Part shown: positions 1 to 6,624 of the stretch, piece by piece
How the letters are laid out: each line of letters begins with the position of its first letter
How positions within the stretch are numbered: the first letter of the stretch is position 1
DNA from: UKL13-2 sp043793345
Lineage (GTDB): Bacteria > Pseudomonadota > Gammaproteobacteria > Burkholderiales > Usitatibacteraceae
Direction of reading: 5' to 3'
Assembly: GCA_043793345.1 (NCBI GenBank)
Contig: JAYVXF010000010.1
Span: 1 to 9,180, forward strand
DNA length: 9,180 bases
Made by a program: the position numbers and the translations under genes
The notes under the pieces: model-generated
What the model was told of the DNA's origin: nothing
Seen by the model: only the letters and a program-made list of their open reading frames with translations
Databases searched by the model: none

Positions 1-899
1 GTGTCTGCTGGCTTCGCCCCCTTGAGAATCTTGTCAACGACCACCGGCATCCTCTGATACGTATCCCAAATGCTTGTGCCATAGGACATCAAGACACCCG
101 CATCCGAGACGCCGCCCCAAAACATCATGGGAATGCGGCGGGCCGTCGCAAGTTCGATGATGCGTCCGCGCGCAAGGATGGTGACTGGAACCTCCATTAC
201 CACGAGCGCATCAGCTTTTTCAGAAACTATCGAATCAAACGCCCCGGCCAAGTCTGGCGTCGGGCCGCGCAGCTTGAGGGTTTGAGGTCTGATATTCATG
301 GCCGTCGCTGCAGCGATGTTGTCACGCTCAATGGGCGCGAATCCGCTGGCGTCTGCGCCGGGGATGTCTGCGTCGCTTAAGAACGCGGCGCGGGAAAGCT
401 TGGGAAACACCTCCTTGAGGATTGCCAACTGTCGCGTCGCCCGCAGGGGATCATGGTTGGTGGCACCAGTGACGTTTCCGCCCGGACGTAAGAGTGTTGC
501 AGCAGCGCCGATAGCGACCGGATCCGCGACCAGCTGCGCGACGATCGGAATCGTTGTGGTGGCCTTGCGTGCGGCAGCAGTGGGCGGGCCACCGTAGGCC
601 GCGATGACATCGACATTCATCGCCACAAGTTCGGCGGCAAATCCCGGAAGCCGATCCAGCTTTCCTTCGGCGAATCGGGATTCGAAGATGATGTTGGTGC
701 CCTCGACATAGCCCAGTCGTGCAAGTTCCTTCTTCTGTAATTCAAACTCCGGCCCGGGCACGCGGTTAAAGAGCGCGCCGACGCGATAGACCTTCGCGGC
801 TTGCGGTGCCTGTGGTGTTTGCGTTGTTTGAGAGGCGCAGCCCGTCAAGGCAGTTGCCAGCGCCAAGAGTGCGGCCAAGGCAAATTGTCTTATTTTCAT
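1..899 (-). CDS. ABC transporter substrate-binding lipoprotein, PF04392/TrpX-like (3' end outside window)
   Basis: The frame is open without a stop from the ATG at 899 to the window edge, giving 299 residues. The N-terminus is a lipoprotein signal: K2 and R4, a hydrophobic stretch to about residue 17, then lipobox L18-T-G-C21. A Q/T/P-rich linker follows to about residue 37. The mature part starts KVYRVGALFNR and contains LARLGYVEGTNIIFESRFAEG, VDVIAAYGGPPTAAARKAT, TTIPIV and LLRPGGNVTG. It reaches MSYGTSIWDTYQRMPVVVDK and then ILKGAKPAD. These are hallmarks of the ABC_sub_bind family (TrpX-like periplasmic receptors). Roughly 30 C-terminal residues should lie beyond the edge. The start is supported by AGGGAG nine bases upstream (909-914). 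Its ATPase and permease are not visible and could lie further left. The ligand cannot be named from sequence; members of this family bind amino acids or other small molecules. Confidence 0.88.
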   Translation of the reverse strand, partial: MKIRQFALAALLALATALTGCASQTTQTPQAPQAAKVYRVGALFNRVPGPEFELQKKELARLGYVEGTNIIFESRFAEGKLDRLPGFAAELVAMNVDVIAAYGGPPTAAARKATTTIPIVAQLVADPVAIGAAATLLRPGGNVTGATNHDPLRATRQLAILKEVFPKLSRAAFLSDADIPGADASGFAPIERDNIAAATAMNIRPQTLKLRGPTPDLAGAFDSIVSEKADALVVMEVPVTILARGRIIELATARRIPMMFWGGVSDAGVLMSYGTSIWDTYQRMPVVVDKILKGAKPAD

Positions 900-937
900 G
901 TGTGGATTCTCCCTGATGGATGGACATCAAAAACGTC

Positions 938-955
938 GCCTGCCGATCAGCAGGC
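938..955 (-). terminator. Hairpin with downstream T-run after the kinase gene; possible weak terminator
   Basis: Perfect 6-bp inverted repeat GCCTGC / GCAGGC with a 6-base loop. Read on the minus strand it is followed after four bases by TTTTT. It lies about 80 bp past the kinase stop codon and about 40 bp before the lipoprotein start. It could end the two-component operon or act in the leader of the lipoprotein gene. The stem is short and the T-run is offset, so this is weak. Confidence 0.3.
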
Positions 956-963
956 AACCACGT

Positions 964-1031
964 CAAAACCCTTGACAGGCGCGGCGTTCAGCCAATATGC
1001 CCTTCTGGAAATATTTGAACGCTATTTTTTA
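964..1031. repeat. Possible degenerate third copy of the 68-bp palindromic repeat
   Basis: Aligned without gaps to the 3804-3871 copy, this segment matches at about 36 of 68 positions. The matches cluster at CAAA at the left end, GGCGCGGCGT...GCCAATAT in the left-centre (18 of 21 positions), and GCTA.T.TTT at the right end. It also carries its own inverted repeat, GCGTTCA at 984-990 and TGAACGC at 1016-1022. Like the two good copies it is intergenic, starting just past the kinase stop. The match is by eye; overall identity is low enough that chance or an unrelated hairpin is possible. Confidence 0.35.
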
Positions 1032-1036
1032 TACCG

Positions 1037-3064
1037 TCACGCCAGCTTCGCCATCGGCAAATACAGATTCATGCAAGTTCCGCCGCCCTTGAGCGCAAGA
1101 AACTCCACTTTGCCGTGCAGCTTGGCGGCGCGATTTTGCATATTGTCGAGGCCGCGTCCTTGCGGTTTGCTGGCGTCGAGGCCGACGCCGTCGTCGGTCA
1201 CGCGGACAAACACGCGCGCGTTGGGATAGTCAACGCCGGTGGAGAGTGTGATGCGTTTGGCTTGCGCGTGTTTTAACGTATTGGTGAAGGCCTCCTGCAC
1301 GATGCGCAGAACATTGCGGACATTTTCCGGATCAAGATAGGCGAGTGGCGGCAAATCGTTCACCGCCCACTCGAGCGCAATTCCAGCGGCCTGCAGGCGC
1401 GGCGCGAGACGGTAACGCAGATTTCCGAGCACCACCAGCAGATCACTTTCCACCGGCTCCAAAGAATCGATGGTGATTTTCAATTCGTCGATGCAGTCGG
1501 CGAGCACCTCTTGCATATCGTGTTGCGAGAGCGATCCCAGGCGGGTCAGCGCGAGCGTGGACATGAGGTGCGAGCCGATGCCGTCGTGCATGTCGCGCAT
1601 CAGGCGTTGACGCTCCTCTGCTGTGGTGCGCTGCTGATCGAGTAAGCGCAGGCGCTCATAGCTGTGGGCCAGCTCCTGTTCGCGATCACGGACGCGGGAG
1701 GCAAGCTCGGCGTTGAGCGCTTCGTGTTGTTGCAATACGTCGATAAAGCGGCGGATCAGCAATATGGCCATCGCGAACAACAACAGCGGGCCGCCCAGCG
1801 GCAACAGGTAAAGCGTGTCGAAATCGAAGCGCTCTTCGTAATTGATCAGGTCGTGCATCGCCAATAAAAAATTAGTCACGATGGCCAACAGCAGCGTGAG
1901 ATTCTCCAGCTTCGGTTCGCGCGTGAGCGCGCGACCGAGGATCGCGAGCATGACCAGTGACACGACAGTGTTGACGATGAACAATGGAACGAGCACGCTG
2001 GCGCTGGACGTGAGTGCCAACAACACGGTTGACGCGAGCGCGAACCATGCTACGAAGCGCTCGAATCGCGGCGAGCTCTGGCCGCAAAAGCGCAACACAA
2101 AGTAAGTCTGCGCCGCCATCATCCAGGAAAGCGACGGCGCGGCAACCACCCATGCCCACGACTCAATGTCGCGTGAAAAGGTATGCCAGAGGCGCGCTTT
2201 GGTGGCGAGGCATAGCAGTGCAAAAAATCCGAACACCGTTTCCTGTCGCCTGCTCGCCCACAGCGCAATCGACAGCAATGCCGTCAGGCCAAGCAGGGCG
2301 GCGATGAATTTTGGCGCGGTGGATTGAAACATGATGCGACGGTTGTAGAGAGCGCGTACGTCGGCTTCCTCGCCGATGTGTACGCGCGCCAGACCCGCGC
2401 GCGCCATCCGGTCGGGATGGAGGCGGATCAGTAGCTCATTGCGGCCGGCATTGAGCATCCGCGGCGGCACCACGAATAGCTGCGCGAGATTCCAGCTCAT
2501 TTCGCGTGCCGCCAGATCGCCACTGACGCCAAGCAGGACGCCGTTGACATACAGCGCGATGTTGTTGGTGATGCGCGGAATGTAGATCGCCTGCGTCGCT
2601 TCGGGCGCATTGGCCAAATCAAACCTGAGGCGATACCAACCGAGACGGCCGCGATCACGTTGCATTTTGCGCCAGCTATCGGGCAGGGTGACGTTCTGCC
2701 AAACGGTATTAGGCCCCGGTAGCTCCACCTCGCCGGTTGGCGAAAATTCAGCCTGCAATAACTCGATGCCTGCCCACGACAGTGGCGCGCCAGACGGTGC
2801 GTAGCCGGCAGGCAGTGGCCGGGTAGCGTTAGCTGGTACGAGTGGCGCTTCAGTCGGGCGCGGCTCTGTGACCGGCGTTTGCGCATGCGAAATTCCAGCC
2901 GTCGTCAGCGCATAGGCCAGCGCATACACGACCGCGATCAGCGCGTATCCGCGGCGCCACGAAATAATAAGATCAGAGCGTACGGATAAGACCCATGCGG
3001 TTCGCTTCAAACACCGCTTCCCCGCGTGAATGCACTGCAAGTTTCCGATAGATTTTCTTGACAT
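1037..3064 (-). CDS. Membrane sensor histidine kinase, 7TMR-DISM-like sensor with HisKA_3/HATPase_c (NarL-partner class)
   Basis: This protein of up to 675 residues should sense a periplasmic signal and phosphorylate the regulator encoded just upstream. Domain order: signal/TM helix about 39-60; a periplasmic beta-rich domain about 95-232 (LGWYRLRFDL, NNIALYVNGVLLGVSGD, NELLIRLHPDRMAR) resembling the jelly-roll extracellular modules of 7TMR-DISM receptors; seven hydrophobic helices about 251-438; a coiled coil about 445-485; a HisKA_3 dimerisation box EERQRLMRDMHDGIGSHL with phospho-acceptor His493; and an ATPase domain with N-box EAFTNTLKHA (N595), DDGVGL (624-629) and GRGLDNMQNRA (636-646). 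All catalytic motifs look intact. The start is uncertain: ATG 3064 lies inside the regulator gene (92-bp overlap) without a clear Shine-Dalgarno site. A TTG at 3010, preceded by GGGGAAG, would still leave the full signal helix and a 38-bp overlap. The ligand is unknown. Confidence 0.9.
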   Translation of the reverse strand: MSRKSIGNLQCIHAGKRCLKRTAWVLSVRSDLIISWRRGYALIAVVYALAYALTTAGISHAQTPVTEPRPTEAPLVPANATRPLPAGYAPSGAPLSWAGIELLQAEFSPTGEVELPGPNTVWQNVTLPDSWRKMQRDRGRLGWYRLRFDLANAPEATQAIYIPRITNNIALYVNGVLLGVSGDLAAREMSWNLAQLFVVPPRMLNAGRNELLIRLHPDRMARAGLARVHIGEEADVRALYNRRIMFQSTAPKFIAALLGLTALLSIALWASRRQETVFGFFALLCLATKARLWHTFSRDIESWAWVVAAPSLSWMMAAQTYFVLRFCGQSSPRFERFVAWFALASTVLLALTSSASVLVPLFIVNTVVSLVMLAILGRALTREPKLENLTLLLAIVTNFLLAMHDLINYEERFDFDTLYLLPLGGPLLLFAMAILLIRRFIDVLQQHEALNAELASRVRDREQELAHSYERLRLLDQQRTTAEERQRLMRDMHDGIGSHLMSTLALTRLGSLSQHDMQEVLADCIDELKITIDSLEPVESDLLVVLGNLRYRLAPRLQAAGIALEWAVNDLPPLAYLDPENVRNVLRIVQEAFTNTLKHAQAKRITLSTGVDYPNARVFVRVTDDGVGLDASKPQGRGLDNMQNRAAKLHGKVEFLALKGGGTCMNLYLPMAKLA

Positions 3065-3650
3065 GGCTGGTCACGGTGTGCGGCGATATGCCCATTAGTT
3101 TACCCATTTCCGGGTAGTTGAATCCTTTCGATGCTAGCAGCAAAATCTCCCGTTCGCGATCCGATAAAGCCACACCCATGAGCTCGCCGTCCGCGTCCGG
3201 CGCGTCCACCGAAATCGCCGGCGAAAGTGGTTCCGCGTGAAAGCGTTTCAACAATCGTCGCGCGATGATCGGGCTGATCGGCGAGCCGCCATTCATCAGC
3301 TCACCAATGCCGGCGAGAAAACTCTCCTCCGATGCATCCTTGAGCAAATAGCCCGACGCACCGGCCTCAATCGAGGCCAGCACATGCTCTTCGTCGCCGA
3401 ACACCGTTACCACCATGCACTCGCAGGCGGGCAGCGTTTGCGTGGCGTGACGAATTACCTCGATACCGCTGAAATCAGGCAGACCCAAATCGACCAGCAG
3501 AATATCAGGCTGTTTGAGGTCAAGCATCGCCAGACCTTCGGCACCGGTGCCCACGCTCGCCACCACCTCGAAGGAGGCGTCGTTGGCCAGCATCGCCGTG
3601 TAGCGCGCGCGAAACGCGGAATCATCTTCAACAATCAGGACGCGGGGCAT
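2973..3650 (-). CDS. Two-component response regulator, NarL/FixJ family (REC + LuxR-type HTH)
   Basis: This 225-residue protein is standard length for the family. The REC domain (about 1-120) has the acidic pocket E8-D9-D10, phospho-acceptor D54 in ILLVDLGLPD, T82 in MVVTVF and K104 in GYLLKDA, so it should be phosphorylated normally. A linker of about 40 residues leads to a LuxR-type DNA-binding domain (about 160-216) with LSDREREILLLASKG and the recognition helix region ISPHTVTSHVKKIYRKL. ATG 3650 places the first beta strand (PRVLIVEDD) right at the start, as usual for the family, although no good Shine-Dalgarno site precedes it. The kinase gene follows, with its coding start overlapping the end of this gene, so the two form a two-component pair. 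Target genes are not evident; the divergent position of other operons gives no clue because all genes share one strand. Confidence 0.94.
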   Translation of the reverse strand: MPRVLIVEDDSAFRARYTAMLANDASFEVVASVGTGAEGLAMLDLKQPDILLVDLGLPDFSGIEVIRHATQTLPACECMVVTVFGDEEHVLASIEAGASGYLLKDASEESFLAGIGELMNGGSPISPIIARRLLKRFHAEPLSPAISVDAPDADGELMGVALSDREREILLLASKGFNYPEMGKLMGISPHTVTSHVKKIYRKLAVHSRGEAVFEANRMGLIRTL

Positions 3651-3692
3651 GGTGAGTATTGGTACGGACGGTGGTGGGCGGGTCGAGTAGCG

Positions 3693-3720
3693 ATTTTACC
3701 CTGCGACCCGGGGGTGTCCG
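3693..3720 (-). promoter_or_regulatory. Putative sigma70-type promoter of the two-component operon
   Basis: On the minus strand CGGACA (3715-3720) and TAAAAT (3693-3698) are separated by 16 bases, matching 4/6 and 5/6 of the consensus hexamers. The start site would fall about 35 bases before the response regulator ATG. Visual match only, and the -35 box is weak. Confidence 0.28.
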
Positions 3721-3803
3721 CTATCCCCTGATCGTGGTAGTCGCCTTGGACCGGGTTGGCGCGAATGATTTTCGCTGGCGCGTTCAGATGTGTTTCGGAT
3801 TTG

Positions 3804-3871
3804 CAAACACTAGCACTGGCGCGGCGTCTGGCCAATATATGTCTGAAACACCGCACCAGTGCTAGTGTTTG
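3804..3871. repeat. 68-bp palindromic intergenic repeat, copy 1 (perfect 16-bp arms)
   Basis: The arms CAAACACTAGCACTGG (3804-3819) and CCAGTGCTAGTGTTTG (3856-3871) are perfectly complementary over 16 bases. After one mismatch the pairing resumes for four more pairs (3821-3824 with 3851-3854), leaving a central loop of roughly 26 bases. The element begins 29 bases past the stop codon of the dehydrogenase gene. A same-length, same-orientation relative lies at 7780-7847. As RNA it would form a long hairpin in either direction. No T-run follows on the minus strand, so it does not look like an ordinary intrinsic terminator. No protein gene overlaps it. Confidence 0.9.
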
Positions 3872-3899
3872 TCCGTTTTATGCTATGCCGATTAAATGC

Positions 3900-4853
3900 C
3901 TAATCGTCATCGGCCTGAATCTGCGGCAATTCCGCCGCAATCAATTTAAGACCCGCACGCAATAGATCGTCGTAGCGTTTGCGCTCAATCGCCACGGATG
4001 CTGCGGTCCAGCGAAAAAAACCTTCGCCGGTTTTCATGCCGAGTTTTCCGGCGGCGACTTTTTCGTGCAGTACGCGCGCGGGCACTTTCGCAGCGGACAG
4101 CGAGGGATACATGGTTGCGGCCGCTGCCGTGTGCACCTCCACGCCGGCGTGATCGCGTTGCAGCACGGTGCCTGCGGCAAGAAAGCGAAAGCCGAAACCG
4201 AATCGCACCGCGTTGTCCACGTCCTCCGCTGTCGCCACGCCATCGTCGATCATGGCAAATGCTTCGCGCGCGAGTGCGTGCTGCAGGCGGTTGGCGAGAA
4301 AACCGGGGAGATCTTTTTTGACGATGACCGGCACCATGCCGCAGCCGCGCATGAATGCGGCCAGCGTTTCTGCGTGTGCCGGATTGCTGCCTTTGCCGAG
4401 GATCACTTCCACCAGCGGTACCAAATGCGCGGGCATAAAAAAATGCAGACCCAGCATTCGCGATGCGGTGTCGAGATCGGCAACGATGGCGCTGATCGGA
4501 AAGCTCGAACTATTGCTGGTGAGCAGCGCATCGGGACGCGCGCGGCGCACCAACTCGGCGAACAATATTTGCTTGATGTCGAGCCGTTCGGGAATGCATT
4601 CGATCACCAGATCGATTTCGTCCCAAGCGACTTCGTCGAGCGAGGCGCTCACCGACAGTTTGCCGAGACGATTCGGGTAGCCGAGATCGGTCATGCCGCG
4701 CGCAAAATAATCGGGCAGCAATTTTCGGCGCGCCTCGAACGATTCCATTACCGTCGTTTTGCAGCCCGCGCGCGCCAGCACCAGCGCGACATCGGCACCC
4801 ATGGTGCCACCGCCGACGACGAGTGCGGTTGAACGCGATGGTGCATCAAACAT
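3900..4853 (-). CDS. 3-hydroxyacyl-CoA dehydrogenase family NAD-dependent oxidoreductase
   Basis: With the start chosen here the protein has 317 residues, typical of the short single-function 3HCDH family. That family includes 3-hydroxybutyryl-CoA dehydrogenase, L-carnitine dehydrogenase and lambda-crystallin/L-gulonate 3-dehydrogenase. The Rossmann dinucleotide motif VVGGGTMGADVALVLARAG (12-30) is followed by the acidic E37 expected for NAD preference. Active-site residues of the family are all visible: S116 in TSNSSSFPIS, H137 in GLHFFMP, E149 in LVEV and N188 in FLANRL. The helical C-terminal dimerisation domain runs from about 182. A longer frame from ATG 4913 would run 68 bp into the dehydratase gene. 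ATG 4853 has AAGAGG six bases upstream and begins right at the Rossmann fold, so it is preferred. Its first 8 bases overlap the dehydratase end (ATGTTTGA), implying translational coupling. The partnership with a sugar-acid dehydratase favours a hydroxy-acid substrate over fatty acyl-CoA, but this is inference. Confidence 0.9.
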   Translation of the reverse strand: MFDAPSRSTALVVGGGTMGADVALVLARAGCKTTVMESFEARRKLLPDYFARGMTDLGYPNRLGKLSVSASLDEVAWDEIDLVIECIPERLDIKQILFAELVRRARPDALLTSNSSSFPISAIVADLDTASRMLGLHFFMPAHLVPLVEVILGKGSNPAHAETLAAFMRGCGMVPVIVKKDLPGFLANRLQHALAREAFAMIDDGVATAEDVDNAVRFGFGFRFLAAGTVLQRDHAGVEVHTAAAATMYPSLSAAKVPARVLHEKVAAGKLGMKTGEGFFRWTAASVAIERKRYDDLLRAGLKLIAAELPQIQADDD

Positions 4854-6612
4854 CGTTAGCCTCTTGGGAAAGGATTGGTGCAGTGAGATGCATCGCAGGC
4901 AGCATGAAATCAAAATCGCAACCGATATCGGCTTGCGTGACGCTCATCTGGTAGAGCTTGCGATAGCCGTGATTCGGCATGTCGGCAAGCGTCGGCGGTG
5001 GCGTCCATGTAGCTAACCGCGCAGCCATTTCATCATCGCTGATTTCCAGCGTCAAGGTTCGCGCGGGAACATCAAGGCAGATCATGTCGCCGTTGCGCAC
5101 TGCGGCAAACGGTCCCTTCTCCGCAGCTTCCGGCGTGATGTGCAGCACGATGGTGCCGAACGCGGTGCCGCTCATGCGCGCGTCCGACATTCTTACCATG
5201 TCCTTTACACCCGCCTTCGCCAGCTTTTTAGGAATCGGAATGTAGCCCGCCTCGGGCATGCCGGGTGCGCCTTTGGGGCCGATGTTTTGCAACACCAGCA
5301 CATCATCAGCCATCACATCGAGATCATCACGGTCGATGCGCATCGCCAAATCCTCGATGCCGGTAAATACCACCGCGCGACCACGGTGTTTCAACAGCGC
5401 AGGTGTCGCGGAAGAATGTTTGATGAGCGCGCCGCGCGGAGCGAGATTGCCTTTCAGCACCGCCAGCCCGCCCACCGGAAAAATCGGCGACGCGGCGCGG
5501 CGAATCACCTTCTGCGTGATTGGCACTTTCGCGGCATCGATTTCCTCGCCCAGTGTGCGACCACTGACGGTCATGCAATCCAGATACAGCATCGGCTTTA
5601 ATTGTTTCAGCACCGCCATCAGGCCGCCGTCTTCATACAGGTGCTCCATGTAGTGCGCGCCGCTCGGTTTCAAGTCGAGGAGCACCGGAATGTTGCGACC
5701 GAGCTGGTCGAACGCGGCGAGATCGATGGCGATGCCGAGCCTCGCCGCCACTGCCGTGAAATGAATCAGCGCATTGGTCGAGCCGCCGATGGCGTGCAGC
5801 ACGATGAGCGCATTGGTCACCGATTTGGGCGTGAGGATTTCTTTTGGCAGCAACGGATTTTTGGCAAGTGCGACCGCGCGTCGTCCGCTCATCTCGGCGT
5901 GGCGAAAGCGCTCCGCATACACCGCCGGAATCGCCGCCGCACCGGGCAGGCTCATGCCGACTGCTTCGACCATGCAGGCAATGGTGCTGGCGGTGCCCAT
6001 CACCATGCAGGTGCCGGTGGTGGGTGCCAGCTTGGCATTCACTTCATCGATCTCGGCCTCATCGATTTCACCCGCACGATATTTCGCCCAGAAGCGCCGG
6101 CAATCGGTACATGCGCCGAGGCGTTCACCTTTGTGTTCGCCGGTGAGCATCGGCCCGGTGGGAATGATGATCGAGGGAATATCGAGTGAGGCCGCCGCCA
6201 TCAATTGGGCGGGAATCGTTTTATCGCAGCCGCCGATCAGCACCACCGCATCGACCGGCTGCGCGCGCATCATTTCCTCGGTGTCCAGCGCCATCAGATT
6301 GCGCAAGTACATGCTGGTCGGATAGGCGAACGATTCGCCAATCGAGATGGTCGGGAACACAAACGGCATGCCGCCTTCCTGCATCACGCCGCGCTTCACC
6401 GCCTCGATGATCTGCGGAACATTGCCATGACAGGGATTGAAATCGCTGTAGGTGTTGGTGATGCCGATGATCGGACGATCCAGCGCATCGTCGCTGTAGC
6501 CCATCGCCTTGATGAAGGCCTTGCGCAGGAACAGCGAAAATTCGCTGTCACCGTACGAGGTGAGGCCTTTTTTCAACCCTTTGTTGGCATCGCTGGCGGG
6601 CTTGCTTGTCAT
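4846..6612 (-). CDS. IlvD/Edd family dehydratase, probable sugar-acid (aldonate) dehydratase
   Basis: The 588-residue protein belongs to the IlvD/Edd family, which removes water from dihydroxy or polyhydroxy acids to give 2-keto acids. Cluster cysteines are at C61 (FNPCHGNVP), C129 (GGCDKTIPA) and C202 (TTGTCMVMGTAST). This spacing corresponds, as I recall it, to the [2Fe-2S] triad of rhizobial L-arabinonate dehydratase. K131 next to C129 matches the Mg2+-binding modified lysine, and RMSDARMSG (474-482) carries the serine proposed as catalytic base. The length and the opening SYGDSEFSLFLRKAF/FNPCHGN region fit the aldonate group (L-arabonate, D-xylonate and similar) better than the branched-chain amino acid enzyme IlvD, which I cannot exclude. 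C168 and C171 (GACTDCRR) are extra cysteines of unknown role. It starts 12 bp after the receptor gene with only a poor Shine-Dalgarno site and overlaps the dehydrogenase gene by 8 bp, so it is the middle gene of an operon. Confidence 0.92.
   Translation of the reverse strand: MTSKPASDANKGLKKGLTSYGDSEFSLFLRKAFIKAMGYSDDALDRPIIGITNTYSDFNPCHGNVPQIIEAVKRGVMQEGGMPFVFPTISIGESFAYPTSMYLRNLMALDTEEMMRAQPVDAVVLIGGCDKTIPAQLMAAASLDIPSIIIPTGPMLTGEHKGERLGACTDCRRFWAKYRAGEIDEAEIDEVNAKLAPTTGTCMVMGTASTIACMVEAVGMSLPGAAAIPAVYAERFRHAEMSGRRAVALAKNPLLPKEILTPKSVTNALIVLHAIGGSTNALIHFTAVAARLGIAIDLAAFDQLGRNIPVLLDLKPSGAHYMEHLYEDGGLMAVLKQLKPMLYLDCMTVSGRTLGEEIDAAKVPITQKVIRRAASPIFPVGGLAVLKGNLAPRGALIKHSSATPALLKHRGRAVVFTGIEDLAMRIDRDDLDVMADDVLVLQNIGPKGAPGMPEAGYIPIPKKLAKAGVKDMVRMSDARMSGTAFGTIVLHITPEAAEKGPFAAVRNGDMICLDVPARTLTLEISDDEMAARLATWTPPPTLADMPNHGYRKLYQMSVTQADIGCDFDFMLPAMHLTAPILSQEANDV
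4860..4865 (-). promoter_or_regulatory. Ribosome binding site fixing the dehydrogenase start
   Basis: AAGAGG on the minus strand, six bases before ATG 4853 and inside the last codons of the dehydratase gene. It supports the short start of the dehydrogenase over the upstream in-frame ATG at 4913. Confidence 0.65.
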
Positions 6613-6624
6613 GGTGGCTGCCTG

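Noticed and set aside
972..1000. Perfect TTGACA on the plus strand at 972-977 followed by an AT-rich stretch, as a promoter
   Set aside because: At 16-18 base spacing the best -10 candidates match only 3 of 6 positions, and no plus-strand gene follows; it would only give antisense RNA to the kinase.
3761..3775. Small inverted repeat GCGAA-TGATT-TTCGC before the response regulator
   Set aside because: Five-base arms are expected by chance in a window of this size, and there is no second site.
3804..3871. Long hairpin as an intrinsic terminator for the sugar-acid operon
   Set aside because: The loop is long and no T-run follows the stem in the minus direction, and a related copy sits upstream of an operon rather than after one. 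It is kept as a repeat instead.
4065..4832. A 255-codon open frame on the plus strand
   Set aside because: It is antisense to the well-supported dehydrogenase gene, is rich in His, Arg, Ala and Gly with no recognisable domain, and arises from the GC-rich codon pattern. Similar plus-strand frames at 5602-6189, 6205-6945 and 8396-8872 are rejected for the same reason.
5480..5510. GGCGCGGCG motif inside the dehydratase gene as another repeat copy
   Set aside because: Only the short GC-rich core matches; neither the outer arms nor the palindrome is present, and codon constraints explain it.
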